From NCBI RefSeq assembly GCF_001741865.1, contig NZ_CP017148.1, forward strand, positions 275,756 through 339,755: a stretch of DNA of 64,000 bases. The letters are read 5' to 3'. The stretch is from Bosea vaviloviae (GTDB lineage: Bacteria > Pseudomonadota > Alphaproteobacteria > Rhizobiales > Beijerinckiaceae). Positions 50,326 through 59,034 of the stretch are shown in pieces. A program made the position numbers and the translations under genes. Positions within the stretch are counted from its first letter, which is position 1; each line of letters opens with the position of its first letter. The notes under the pieces were generated by a model that was not told the DNA's origin, did no database searches, and saw nothing but the letters and a program-made list of their open reading frames with translations.

Positions 50326-51257
50326 CTCGCCCCGTCGTCGTTGATCTGGTGAAACTCGACGTCGCAGAAGCCGCCTCTTTGCACTGATGCCGCGACGCTT
50401 TCCGCGCGCTGCCGAAAATTCGTTCCGGCGGGGTCGAAGATGATACCGAGCAACGAGCCGCTATGCGCCACCTGGACGCCGCAGGCGCCAGCGCCTTCCG
50501 CAATCTCGATGACACGTTCAAGATGGGGTTTGGGCAGGTGCCGCTGGTTGAGCAGAGCACTTGCGGTCGCCGCACGCCCAAGGTTCTTCGGATCCTGATA
50601 GCGAACCGCATGGGCGATCAGGGCACGCAGGACTCGGAACTGCTGGATTTCCGCACTCTTATAGCGTGCGGGTGGCAGATGGAGCGTATCAATTGGTAGA
50701 CCGCCAGTCGGCTTGAAGCCGACCAACAGTAGAGGCGGCAACGAGCCGCCAAAATCTTCCAGAACGACGCCCTCCCGTTGAGCGAAGAGGACGGCGTGCT
50801 CGTCGAAGGCGATGGCGTCGCTAGCTTGTTCAGCGGCGACCGCCAGTCGGCTGATACGAGAAGGCTGCAACCGGGCAGTATGGGCCGCCGCCACAGCGCG
50901 AACCGCGGCGACGACATCCGCGGTGGACGAACCGTAGCCGTGACCGACAGGAATATTACTTTCAATGTTAAGGACGCCACCTTCAACGACGCCCAAATGG
51001 TCCAGCGTCTTCCGCGCAGCTAAGCCCGCCTTGATCTTGTCGTGTGGCCGCACAGTAAGAACGCGTCTAGCCGTGCAGGTGAATGTCGCCTTCGCCCGCG
51101 AACTGGCGAGCGGGAGGGTGACCAGACCGCGATGGAGTCGGCCGGCCGGACCTTCGAAGACACCCTGCAGCAGTTCTCCATGGTGACCTATTGCAGCCCC
51201 GGCGCCGATCTTTGGCAACGATTCACCGTTCGGGGTTAGTCGGGTGACTGCATCCAC
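50319..51257 (-). CDS. GHMP kinase, PduX-like (L-threonine kinase family)
   Basis: A 312-residue small-molecule kinase. The N-terminal IGHHGELLQGVFEG corresponds to the PduX motif CGELxQG, and the phosphate-binding SNIPVGHGYGSSTADVVAAVRA (residues 100-120) is the GHMP signature. PduX phosphorylates L-threonine for cobamide synthesis, but no cobamide genes are nearby. With the two PLP enzymes it may produce O-phospho-threonine as a precursor for an unusual amino acid. It uses GTG 51257 with AAGGAG upstream. Confidence 0.7.
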   Translation of the reverse strand: MDAVTRLTPNGESLPKIGAGAAIGHHGELLQGVFEGPAGRLHRGLVTLPLASSRAKATFTCTARRVLTVRPHDKIKAGLAARKTLDHLGVVEGGVLNIESNIPVGHGYGSSTADVVAAVRAVAAAHTARLQPSRISRLAVAAEQASDAIAFDEHAVLFAQREGVVLEDFGGSLPPLLLVGFKPTGGLPIDTLHLPPARYKSAEIQQFRVLRALIAHAVRYQDPKNLGRAATASALLNQRHLPKPHLERVIEIAEGAGACGVQVAHSGSLLGIIFDPAGTNFRQRAESVAASVQRGGFCDVEFHQINDDGARW

Positions 51258-51655
51258 GATTCGCTCCTTGCGATCCGCATCTGATGCGATGGTGGTCTCG
51301 GCGGTGCCAATCCGCCCTCATCAAATTCCGGCATTGACAATGCCGGGCCGCGGCTCGCGGGCTATCATTAGGCTTCGAGAATCAGATGCCGAAACCATAC
51401 TGCTGGTATGCGTAAGCGGCTGGTGCGCGCTGGCTTGACCTCAGTCAGTACGACCGCGCCTGACCACGCTCGCGATCCTACACCTGCCGGCACGCAGCCT
51501 GACGGTGGCGGCTGCCTCTGAATTTGAGAGGCAGGATTCTAAAAATCACCATCGACCGATGTGCGCCAGGAGCGGAAGTTGGGTCTCCGCCTTGAAGCGG
51601 ACCTCCGCTGCGCAGCAGCGTCAGAACCGATCCTACCCAAAGCTGACGCCTATCA
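51258..51655. other. Region upstream of the kinase gene, including a lux-box-like palindrome
   Basis: No gene is supported in these 398 bases. The stretch holds the 19-bp palindrome at 51328-51346 and then GC-rich sequence up to the IS element. Confidence 0.45.
51328..51346. promoter_or_regulatory. 19-bp palindrome upstream of the GHMP kinase gene
   Basis: CCGGCATTG and CAATGCCGG flank a single A and are exact inverses. It lies 71 bp upstream of the kinase start. It shares the half-site ATGCCGG with the lux-box-like site at 46615-46632, which suggests the same regulator binds both. Confidence 0.55.
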
Positions 51656-53205
51656 AGTCGTCCGTGAACAATCGGTAAGCTATTGATACTGCGATTGGAT
51701 TTGTGGTTCTGAAGTCGTCGATTTTGCCGGTTATGCGGGCTTCGACCGTGGTTTCCTTGCAATTTGATCTGGGCGTTAGACCGTGATTCCATCGCCGTCA
51801 TGGGCGGCGATGGAGGGGCTTGGATGCGGCCGAGGGAACCGGTGGAGAGCGGTCAGCGTGATCTGTTCCGGGCGCGGCTCGACCAGATCATTGCCCTCGA
51901 CCATGCCTTGGTCCGGCTGGCGCGGACGATTGACTGGAGCTTCCTGGAGCGGTCCTTCGGCGCGGTCTACACCGACGCCGCCGGTCGCCCGCCGCTGCCA
52001 ACGCGGCTGATGGCGGGGCTCGCCATCCTCAAGCACATGCACGACCTGTCCGACGAGGCTCTGTGCGAGCGCTGGGTCGAGAACCCGTATTTCCAGTTCT
52101 TTTGCGGCGAGGAGTTCTTCCAGCACGAACTGACCTTCGAGCGCTCGTCGCTGACCCGCTGGCGCCAGCGCATGGGCGAGGAACGCCTGGCCACCCTTGT
52201 GCAGGAAAGCCTGGCGGTCGCCGTCAAGACCGGCGCGGCCAAGCCCGCCGACTTCACCCGCGTCATCATCGACACCACGGTGCAGGAGAAGGCGATCGCC
52301 TTCCCGACCGACGCCAGGCTGATGCACACGGCCCGCCAGCGGCTGGTGCGCCTGGCGAACAAGGCCGGCGTCGATCTGCGCCAGAGCTATGCGCGGGTCG
52401 GCAAGCACGCGCTGATCGCGCACCAGCGCTACGCCCACGCCAAGCAGTTCAACCGGGCAAACCGGGCGCTCAAGGCAATCCGCACCATGCTCGGCCGGGT
52501 CATCCGCGATATCGGCCGACGCATCCGGGGCGAGGCGGACCTGGAAGCCGCCTTCGCCCTGCCGCTCTCGCTCGCCCGCCAGGTCCACGCCCAGGACCGG
52601 CGCCAGCGCGGCAGGAAGATCTATTCGCTGCATGCGCCCGAGACCGAGTGCATCGGCAAGGGCAAGGCCCACAAGCCCTACGAGTTCGGCGTCAAGGTGT
52701 CCGTCGCCACCCCGCTCGATCGCTGCAAGGGCGGCCAGTTCGTCGCCCATGTGAAGGCGATGCCGGGAGCCCCTTACGACGGCCACACGCTCGCCACCGT
52801 CATCCCCGCAATCGAGGCGAGCACCGGCGCTCCGCTTCAGCGCCTTCTCGTCGATCGCGGCTACAAGGGCCACAACGCGCCCGAACCCTATCGCTTCAAA
52901 GTCTTCATCCAGGGCCAGAAGCGGCGCGTCACAGCGGCCATCAAACGCCAGCTCCGGCGCCGGTCCGCCGTCGAGCCGGTCATCGGCCACCTCAAGAACG
53001 AGCACCGCATGACCCGCAACCGCCTGGCCGGCTCCCACGGCGACGCCGCCAACGCCGTCCTCGCCGCCGTCGGCTACAACTTCCGCCTCCTGCTCAAATG
53101 GCTCTGGCTTCTGTGCGCCCTAACCCTGACCAGGCTCGCCGGCACAAACTCGCCAGCCATGTCGCCTCAGGGCACCTGATCACCGTTCTTCACGGACGAC
53201 TATCA
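51652..53205 (+). mobile_element. Complete IS5-family insertion sequence
   Basis: The element spans 51656-53201 (1546 bp). Its ends begin with the same 13 bases, AGTCGTCCGTGAA, followed by CAA on the left and GAA on the right. It is flanked by a 4-bp direct repeat, ATCA (51652-51655 and 53202-53205). One intact transposase gene fills it. The perfect target duplication and intact gene point to a recent insertion. Confidence 0.85.
51800..53179 (+). CDS. IS5-family transposase
   Basis: A 459-residue DDE transposase from ATG 51800. The N-terminal DUF772-type domain has PLPTRLMAGLAILKHMHDLSDEALCERW. Catalytic residues are the Asp in VIIDTTVQEK, the Asp in LLVDRGYKGH and the Glu in RSAVEPVIGHLKNEHRM, with the IS5 R-x3-E-x6-K signature. 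It is probably functional. A TTG start further upstream (51764) is possible but less likely. Confidence 0.9.
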   Translation: MGGDGGAWMRPREPVESGQRDLFRARLDQIIALDHALVRLARTIDWSFLERSFGAVYTDAAGRPPLPTRLMAGLAILKHMHDLSDEALCERWVENPYFQFFCGEEFFQHELTFERSSLTRWRQRMGEERLATLVQESLAVAVKTGAAKPADFTRVIIDTTVQEKAIAFPTDARLMHTARQRLVRLANKAGVDLRQSYARVGKHALIAHQRYAHAKQFNRANRALKAIRTMLGRVIRDIGRRIRGEADLEAAFALPLSLARQVHAQDRRQRGRKIYSLHAPETECIGKGKAHKPYEFGVKVSVATPLDRCKGGQFVAHVKAMPGAPYDGHTLATVIPAIEASTGAPLQRLLVDRGYKGHNAPEPYRFKVFIQGQKRRVTAAIKRQLRRRSAVEPVIGHLKNEHRMTRNRLAGSHGDAANAVLAAVGYNFRLLLKWLWLLCALTLTRLAGTNSPAMSPQGT

Positions 53206-53395
53206 AGCCGGTTTGGCGAAGTGTGGTGTTCCGGGGCATTGCTCTTGGTCCGGATAATGGATCGCGATCCAACTGAGGCCCAGACGCTGATGAAAGGGTG
53301 TTCTTGCGTCCATTTGAGGGCCTTGCTGCACCGCTGGTCAGTCTTCTAGACAAGGTATTTTCGAGCAAAAAAGCAAGTTATGGGGGTGTTTTGAC

Positions 53396-54307
53396 GTGCG
53401 GGAGGACGCATACAGCATTTTTCTCATGCTAACCGGCAACGTATGCGCCACGCTACGCTACAAGGTGCATTCGATCGACATGCCTGCCGGAAAGGCACTA
53501 AAGTTCCTGAAGCGGAGGGCGGCGAAGGATTTGACATCGTCGCAGAAGTGCAATCTGCCCGCGCTCATCACGCACATGGAGTATAACGCTCAATGCCGCG
53601 CAGGCACGCACATGGAGCTGTTTGAGCCCTTGTTCCGAAAGCTCCGAGCCGGCGCGACGCCTCTCATGATGATTACGCTCGTACAGGACGGAGCCATCAA
53701 AGCGGACGCCTCAATCCCTCTAGACGACACCAACCTCTACCTTCGCCCGGAATTCATGGACGGATACCAGATGGACGATTGGCTGACGAAATACCGGAAG
53801 GGCTCCAGCCTCGACCTGCCCCAGCTGATCCATGATGACTACTACGAAGCCATTAAGCTCACGTACAACGCCGGGAAACTGGTGTCCTCGATGAAGCTCC
53901 TGCTGTCCTGCATCGACAGTCTGGCCTACGTCGAGTACGGCGACGACGGAAATCCGTTTATCGCGTGGCTGGACATGTTCGCGGATTTGCCCTCCCTCGG
54001 CATCACGCCTCAAGAACTTTGGGAGTTACGGAACGGCCTCGTTCATATGACCAACCTCAGCTCCAAGAAGGTGCGCACCAACAAGGTGCGGCAAATCTCG
54101 TTCAGGGTCGGAGCTGACGGCTCGTACGGGCGGGACGGAATCTACTTCTTCGATTTCCAGAAACTGATCGACGTATGCTCGGTAGCCATTAACGGATGGA
54201 TCGCTTCTTATAATGCCGAGCCGTCAAAGTTCGCTAAATTCATCGAGCGTTACGACCAGACGATTTCAGACAGCCGGGTTGCCACTATGTCAAAGGCCGC
54301 ACCCTAA
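53396..54307 (+). CDS. Unknown protein with a HEPN-type R-x4-H motif
   Basis: A 303-residue protein starting at GTG 53396 (or ATG 53426). The C-terminal half is helical and contains LWELRNGLVHM, with R212 and H217 matching the R-x4-6-H motif of HEPN ribonuclease domains. The N-terminal 140 residues carry no recognised domain. HEPN proteins are frequent in defence and toxin systems. The location before a nuclease/STAND gene supports this, but the domain call is tentative. Confidence 0.5.
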   Translation: MREDAYSIFLMLTGNVCATLRYKVHSIDMPAGKALKFLKRRAAKDLTSSQKCNLPALITHMEYNAQCRAGTHMELFEPLFRKLRAGATPLMMITLVQDGAIKADASIPLDDTNLYLRPEFMDGYQMDDWLTKYRKGSSLDLPQLIHDDYYEAIKLTYNAGKLVSSMKLLLSCIDSLAYVEYGDDGNPFIAWLDMFADLPSLGITPQELWELRNGLVHMTNLSSKKVRTNKVRQISFRVGADGSYGRDGIYFFDFQKLIDVCSVAINGWIASYNAEPSKFAKFIERYDQTISDSRVATMSKAAP

Positions 54308-54535
54308 AAAAGCCGAACCGCACCCACGTATCGTCTGTGGGAAATCCCGATCGTTCTCGTCCACGCCAAGAACGGTCATTCGTTTCGTGGCGCATGGCAG
54401 ACCTTCGGTCGAACTCTCCGAACCGAAGGGGCAGAAATTGTTTCCTGCCTAAAATGGGAGACTATACCGCCGTTCATAGCGCTCGTATCACTGTGGCCGC
54501 CGGGCCCAGCGCCCAGCTGGTCCGAGGCCGATCAC

Positions 54536-57448
54536 TTGACTAATCAGCTAGCGTTGCAGCAGCGTCCCGCGGTGGTCGACCCCGTACAACTCAATCGCAT
54601 TGAGGCGGTCCACCGTGGCTTCCTTTTCCAGCATCTGTACGCCGCCCGCAGCCTGCTGCTTGCCCCCGGAACAGACGTCATCTCGGTCGTCGTCGAGAGC
54701 GACGAAGATGTCGAGGTAGTGCGCCCGGGCGGTCGCACCTATGTGCAGGTTAAGTGCCGAGGCGCCGTCCTCGGCTTCAGCGAGATCGAAGACGCGCTCG
54801 CGAGGTTCGACGCTTACCGCGCTCTCCATGCCCAAGGCGAGCGAACGGGTCGCGCCGCGTTCGTCATCGCCACAAACGCGGCGCTCACGCCGTCCCTTGT
54901 GAAGAAGATGTCGAGCGCAGACTGGCCGAAGGACGTGCGGATCGACCACCCAAGTGCGCTCATACCCTCAGACCCAGTCACGCCAGTACCTGCAGCGACC
55001 TTGCATGACGCCTTCGTCACCTGCCGCGACCTTGCGGCCTTGCTCCCATTCGCGATGTTGGCGCCGGAGACTCTCGTCTGGAAGTTGGCGGGGGCCGTGA
55101 TGCTGGCGGCCGCCGGCGCCGTGCCGCGAGTCGACCACGCCTTCCAGATCCATGAACTCGCCGCGCTCTTTGAGCAGCTCGTGATCCAACTGCAGGATCT
55201 ACCCACACCGCCGCCGCTCTATCGGCCCCAGACAAACGAGCCGCCGCTGGTTACGGACGCGCCAGTGCGGTTGGTCACCGGGTACTCGGGCGCAGGGAAG
55301 ACTTCGTGGGTGTCCCAGGCTGCGGTACATGCGCCCGGTGTCATCACTTACTTTGACGCTCGGGACACGCCGGGCACGGCCCTCGCCTCTAGTCTCGCCC
55401 GCGAGTTCGCTGCCCGCCTGTTCGGTAACGAGCCCGGCGGCCTCGGCCAGGTTCTACTCCCGGGCGCCTCTGGGTTGGAGATCCTGAACATGATCGGCCG
55501 ACAAGCCTCGGCCCGAAGCCTGGCGGCGACAGTGGTGGTCGACAACGTCCAGAGTCCCCCCGCCGCCGACGTCAGGGCTCTTGTTCAGGCCGCCCCAGGA
55601 ATTCGGTTCGTACTCCTCGGTCAGCCTGGGACGAACGTGCAGGCCTTATCGGCACTTATCCCAGCTGTACCTGAGCACCTGGGCGGATGGTCACCCGACA
55701 CAATCGCGGCAGAAATCGCAGCCCGGGGCTGCCGGGCCAACGCTGCCGCATCGCAAGCCCTACTCGACCTTACCGGCGGTCTGCCGCTGTACGTTCAGAA
55801 CGCTGTTGGGCTTGCGGCGGCGGAGAACGCCGGCTCTATTGCCGACTTCTGCGCCAGCGTAAGTGCCCGCACGCATTCCGTGGAGACCGCGCAGGAGTTG
55901 ATCCTTACCAGGGTCGTCGAGGGACTGCCGGAGGAGACGCGGCGAGCAGTGGCCGTCCTTAGCCTCGTCGATGTGCCTCTGCTGCGCCCGGAGGTCGTCG
56001 ATCTCTTGCAGGGCGCGCTGGGTACCGACGACGTGGAAGCTGCCGGACACCTGCGGCGCCTTAGGACCGCGGGGGTAGTCGAGACATACGGCGGCGACAG
56101 ACTGAAAGTCCACGACGCGGTTCGCTTGCCTGCGGGTGTCCAACTCATCGGACTCGGGCAACAATTCGGCGATGGCGCGCGCAGAAGCCTCCGAGACGTG
56201 CTTACGAAGTCACTGGTCGCGCGATGGGACCACCGGAAGCTGGCCTTACATTTAAGAAACCTAGCTGCGACCGGCGACATCAAAACCCTTGTTCAGGTCG
56301 GAACGGAAGAGTTGTTCCATGAACTCGGCCTATGGGCTGAGATCAAGCCACACCTGGAAGCCGCCGCCTCTGAAGCTACCGATCCGGAAGATCGCTTCTG
56401 GGCCCTCGACGGCATTGTGTTCAACGATATGCGGGTTGGAGAAGACGGCGGCACTCTCGGAAATATCGAGAGAATGAAGCGACTTGTGTCTGAGCATGGG
56501 CTGGGCGTTAGAGAGCGCATGGCGGTAGGCATGAAGGAGATGAACGTCCTGGCCCGCGAGGGCGATGCGGACGGCATGTCTCGCGTCATGGCGAGCGTGG
56601 CTGCGGAGCTCAATCCCGAGCCGTCCTATCAAAGGATATTCCGGTACAACGCCGCGGTGGCTCTATTCCACGTCGGCGAGGCAGAGGTCGCCGCATCACG
56701 GTCGCTGGAGATTGCAAATGAGTACTACACGCTGCTGGGCCTGACGCCGAAAATGGTAATGGGGCGCAATGCGCCCGAGTTGCGCCCCCTGCTCAAGTAT
56801 ACCGACAGCCTTCCAGATGACCTCAAGCATCTAGCGGATTGTCTCGACCTACACGCCAAGGCAACCGATGCCGCCGGCGGCCGGGCTCCGTTCGCCCGCA
56901 TCCATGCCCTCAAATTTTACGATCTCGCGCGATCGCCAGAGTCGCTCATGCGCGTCGGCCAGGACTTGGCCGACGAGTTTATTCGGCACAACGATTACAC
57001 CGGAGCTCGACAAATACTGGAGAACAGCCTTCTCCCACTGTTGCATAATCTGCGGCTAGCTGCCTACATCATTCCTGTTCGCTCCCAACACGCCGTGATC
57101 CTGGCATACTGCGGCGACTTCGGCGCCGCCGAGACGGAGATGGAGAGGCTGGCTCCGTACGAGCCCGGCCTGACCGATCAGGGGCTTCAAGAACTTCGTG
57201 GGCAGCGGCGGCTCATCGCGGATCTCCGCCAACACGGCGCTCCTCCGCAGTTCGTGCCACCGCCCGGCGCACCGACCACGGTGGAGCAGATGAGAAAAAT
57301 GTTGGCGAGCGGACAGACCCCCACTGCCACAGAATCTGGGTTTCCCCCGCCCTGGAGGCACGTGCGCAACCTTCGCAAGGTCGGGCGAAACGACCGTTGC
57401 CCCTGCGGATCGGGGAAGAAGTACAAGAAGTGTCACGGGAACGTCTGA
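54536..57448 (+). CDS. Nuclease-STAND NTPase defence-like protein with C-terminal SEC-C motif
   Basis: A 970-residue protein starting at TTG 54536. Residues about 22-110 resemble a DUF4297/Cap4-type restriction-endonuclease-fold domain: E54-S-D-E-D58 followed by Y-V-Q71-V-K73. A P-loop NTPase follows, with Walker A GYSGAGKT at 250-257 and Walker B VVVD337. The middle region (about 400-900) looks like an array of helical repeats. The last 20 residues are a SEC-C zinc motif (CPCGSGKKYKKCH). This layout (nuclease, NTPase, repeat sensor) is that of Avs-like antiviral STAND proteins, although the SEC-C end is unusual. Confidence 0.7.
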   Translation: MTNQLALQQRPAVVDPVQLNRIEAVHRGFLFQHLYAARSLLLAPGTDVISVVVESDEDVEVVRPGGRTYVQVKCRGAVLGFSEIEDALARFDAYRALHAQGERTGRAAFVIATNAALTPSLVKKMSSADWPKDVRIDHPSALIPSDPVTPVPAATLHDAFVTCRDLAALLPFAMLAPETLVWKLAGAVMLAAAGAVPRVDHAFQIHELAALFEQLVIQLQDLPTPPPLYRPQTNEPPLVTDAPVRLVTGYSGAGKTSWVSQAAVHAPGVITYFDARDTPGTALASSLAREFAARLFGNEPGGLGQVLLPGASGLEILNMIGRQASARSLAATVVVDNVQSPPAADVRALVQAAPGIRFVLLGQPGTNVQALSALIPAVPEHLGGWSPDTIAAEIAARGCRANAAASQALLDLTGGLPLYVQNAVGLAAAENAGSIADFCASVSARTHSVETAQELILTRVVEGLPEETRRAVAVLSLVDVPLLRPEVVDLLQGALGTDDVEAAGHLRRLRTAGVVETYGGDRLKVHDAVRLPAGVQLIGLGQQFGDGARRSLRDVLTKSLVARWDHRKLALHLRNLAATGDIKTLVQVGTEELFHELGLWAEIKPHLEAAASEATDPEDRFWALDGIVFNDMRVGEDGGTLGNIERMKRLVSEHGLGVRERMAVGMKEMNVLAREGDADGMSRVMASVAAELNPEPSYQRIFRYNAAVALFHVGEAEVAASRSLEIANEYYTLLGLTPKMVMGRNAPELRPLLKYTDSLPDDLKHLADCLDLHAKATDAAGGRAPFARIHALKFYDLARSPESLMRVGQDLADEFIRHNDYTGARQILENSLLPLLHNLRLAAYIIPVRSQHAVILAYCGDFGAAETEMERLAPYEPGLTDQGLQELRGQRRLIADLRQHGAPPQFVPPPGAPTTVEQMRKMLASGQTPTATESGFPPPWRHVRNLRKVGRNDRCPCGSGKKYKKCHGNV

Positions 57449-57564
57449 CCGACTTAAAGGTCGATCTCCAGCACGGAAACGGCTCAGGACGCTGAAGGGT
57501 TTTTCGGTCTCCTTTGCCGGAGCGAACCGGGGCATTCTTTCGATCAGGAAAGGACCCCACATTC

Positions 57565-58314
57565 ATGACGACCCAGGATCTATTGAACAGGATTGCCGAC
57601 CTTGGCGAGCGGCCACGCAACACGCCGTCGGCTCCGCCAGTTGAGGTGGTTGCCTTTGTCGTGCGTTGGAACCGTGGACTGCGTCAGTGGAAAACTTCCA
57701 CGCTTGCTGATTTTGCGCGGGTTTCGGTTTCCACGGTGGAGCGCGTCGAGCGCGGAGAGCGCGTGAGCGTGGAGGCGCTAGATCGCATCGCACAGGCCTT
57801 TGGATATGAAGCTGGGTATTTCACGGCGCCGCGCCTGCCGCTCCCGCCGGAAGAAGCGGCCGCGGCAATGACAGAAACCTATTCGAACTTGGAACCTGTC
57901 GCGGTCGCGCCGATGAAATCGCATCGCGCGGTGCGCGAAGCGGCACGGTGCGATGCGTATCTCATCCATCGTCCGGGCGTGCCGGACACCTATGACGACG
58001 ATATCGCCAACCTCGCCGAATGGCTCGATCTCGCCTCGTTCGTTCTGTCGGAGCTGATCGCCGCGGGGCCCTCGATGGAGGGGCGGAGGCGCGAACTTTA
58101 TAACGGGATTCTCGCTAGCGTTGGCGAGCTCGAACGTCGCGGCCTGACGATCCTGTCCGGCGTGATGTCCGCCCCCCAAGATCGGTTGCCGGATTGGAAG
58201 GTGGCCGTGGTTTCGATCACGCCGAGGCTTACTGATCCCGGCGCGGCCAAGCGGCGTCATCTGATGGTGGACCGCCGTGTCGTGGCCCTCCCGGCCCGGT
58301 CTTCAGCCACCTAG
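57565..58314 (+). CDS. XRE-family regulator with a C-terminal domain
   Basis: A 249-residue protein from ATG 57565. The HTH is at about 35-75 (LRQWKTSTLADFARVSVSTVERVERGERVSVEALDRIAQAFG). A C-terminal helical domain (DDDIANLAEWLDLASFVLSELIAAGPSMEGRRRELYNGIL) has no name I recognise. It precedes the QueC-like operon by 150 bp and may control it or the previous gene. There is no overlap with neighbours. Confidence 0.7.
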   Translation: MTTQDLLNRIADLGERPRNTPSAPPVEVVAFVVRWNRGLRQWKTSTLADFARVSVSTVERVERGERVSVEALDRIAQAFGYEAGYFTAPRLPLPPEEAAAAMTETYSNLEPVAVAPMKSHRAVREAARCDAYLIHRPGVPDTYDDDIANLAEWLDLASFVLSELIAAGPSMEGRRRELYNGILASVGELERRGLTILSGVMSAPQDRLPDWKVAVVSITPRLTDPGAAKRRHLMVDRRVVALPARSSAT

Positions 58315-58414
58315 ACACGCTCCGCATTCCCAGAGCTTCACACAATCGGGCCGTCGCTCTGGCGCCCCAATCTTGGCGCGGGGGGCAACAGGCCTGACAC
58401 GCTCGCATGTTACG

Positions 58415-58453
58415 TTGACATTGTCCGATTTTATTTCTATATTTCTGACATTG
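58415..58453 (+). promoter_or_regulatory. Strong promoter with flanking TGACATTG repeats
   Basis: TTGACA at 58415-58420, a 17-bp spacer and TATATT at 58438-58443 form a near-consensus sigma-70-type promoter for the operon starting at 58465. The sequence TGACATTG occurs at 58416-58423 and again at 58446-58453, 30 bp apart on one face of the helix. The repeats overlap the -35 element and the start site, as a repressor site would. Confidence 0.7.
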
Positions 58454-58464
58454 GAGATCGGGCG

Positions 58465-59034
58465 ATGAGCGACGGACCGCATAGAAGCCTGCCGATGCGA
58501 CGGCCCTGGAAAGAGGTCGCCAAGCGAGGAGACCAGCGCACTTACGACGCTGCGCAGGTCACCGAAGCCGCGACCTATGCCCTTGCCAGCGATTTCAAGA
58601 ACGAAGTCTCGGGAGCGTTGATCAGCGCGCTGAAGAACGTCTTTAACGGCCGGGAGAACTCGTTGCGACTTCCCGAGATCGCACTCGATCAACTGGAGGC
58701 TGCCAAACCGTTGGCAGCCGGCTCGGTATTCGGCGCGAATGCCGTGTCCTGGTGCGTCCAGCTCGTTCACGAAGGCCGGATGGACCCGGAAGCGCTTTAC
58801 GAGGCCGTAGGACTCGCGGCCAAAGAACGCGGCTTCGCGGCAACGCGTCAGGTTGAGGAGCATTTCCTCCGCAAATCCAGCCAGCGACGTGCCGATGGCG
58901 TCAGCGCGAGATTGGGCGATGCGATATCCGCAATGTCGGAGGGACGTCTGGGCACGATCTTGATCGTGCCGGCGCCGAGCCCACGTCGTGCGCCGAGGAA
59001 GCGAACCGATATCAACGACGGAGTGCCGCTCTGA
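58465..59034 (+). CDS. Unknown small protein, first gene of the QueC-like operon
   Basis: A 189-residue protein from ATG 58465. The N-terminus reads SLPMRRPWKEVAKRG, a helical middle follows, and a flexible basic tail ends it (SPRRAPRKRTD). No domain is recognised. It is not clearly similar to any known protein. Its stop overlaps the start of the QueC-like gene (TGATG), and the two are coupled. By position it could be a substrate or partner of that enzyme. Confidence 0.6.
   Translation: MSDGPHRSLPMRRPWKEVAKRGDQRTYDAAQVTEAATYALASDFKNEVSGALISALKNVFNGRENSLRLPEIALDQLEAAKPLAAGSVFGANAVSWCVQLVHEGRMDPEALYEAVGLAAKERGFAATRQVEEHFLRKSSQRRADGVSARLGDAISAMSEGRLGTILIVPAPSPRRAPRKRTDINDGVPL

Noticed and set aside
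51776..53038. Long minus-strand open frame opposite the IS5 transposase
   Set aside because: The plus strand encodes an intact transposase with all catalytic residues, and the antisense product has no plausible domain.
52063..53349. Long plus-strand frame overlapping the transposase
   Set aside because: It is a shifted frame of the same gene, with a low-complexity Arg- and Pro-rich product and no recognisable domain.
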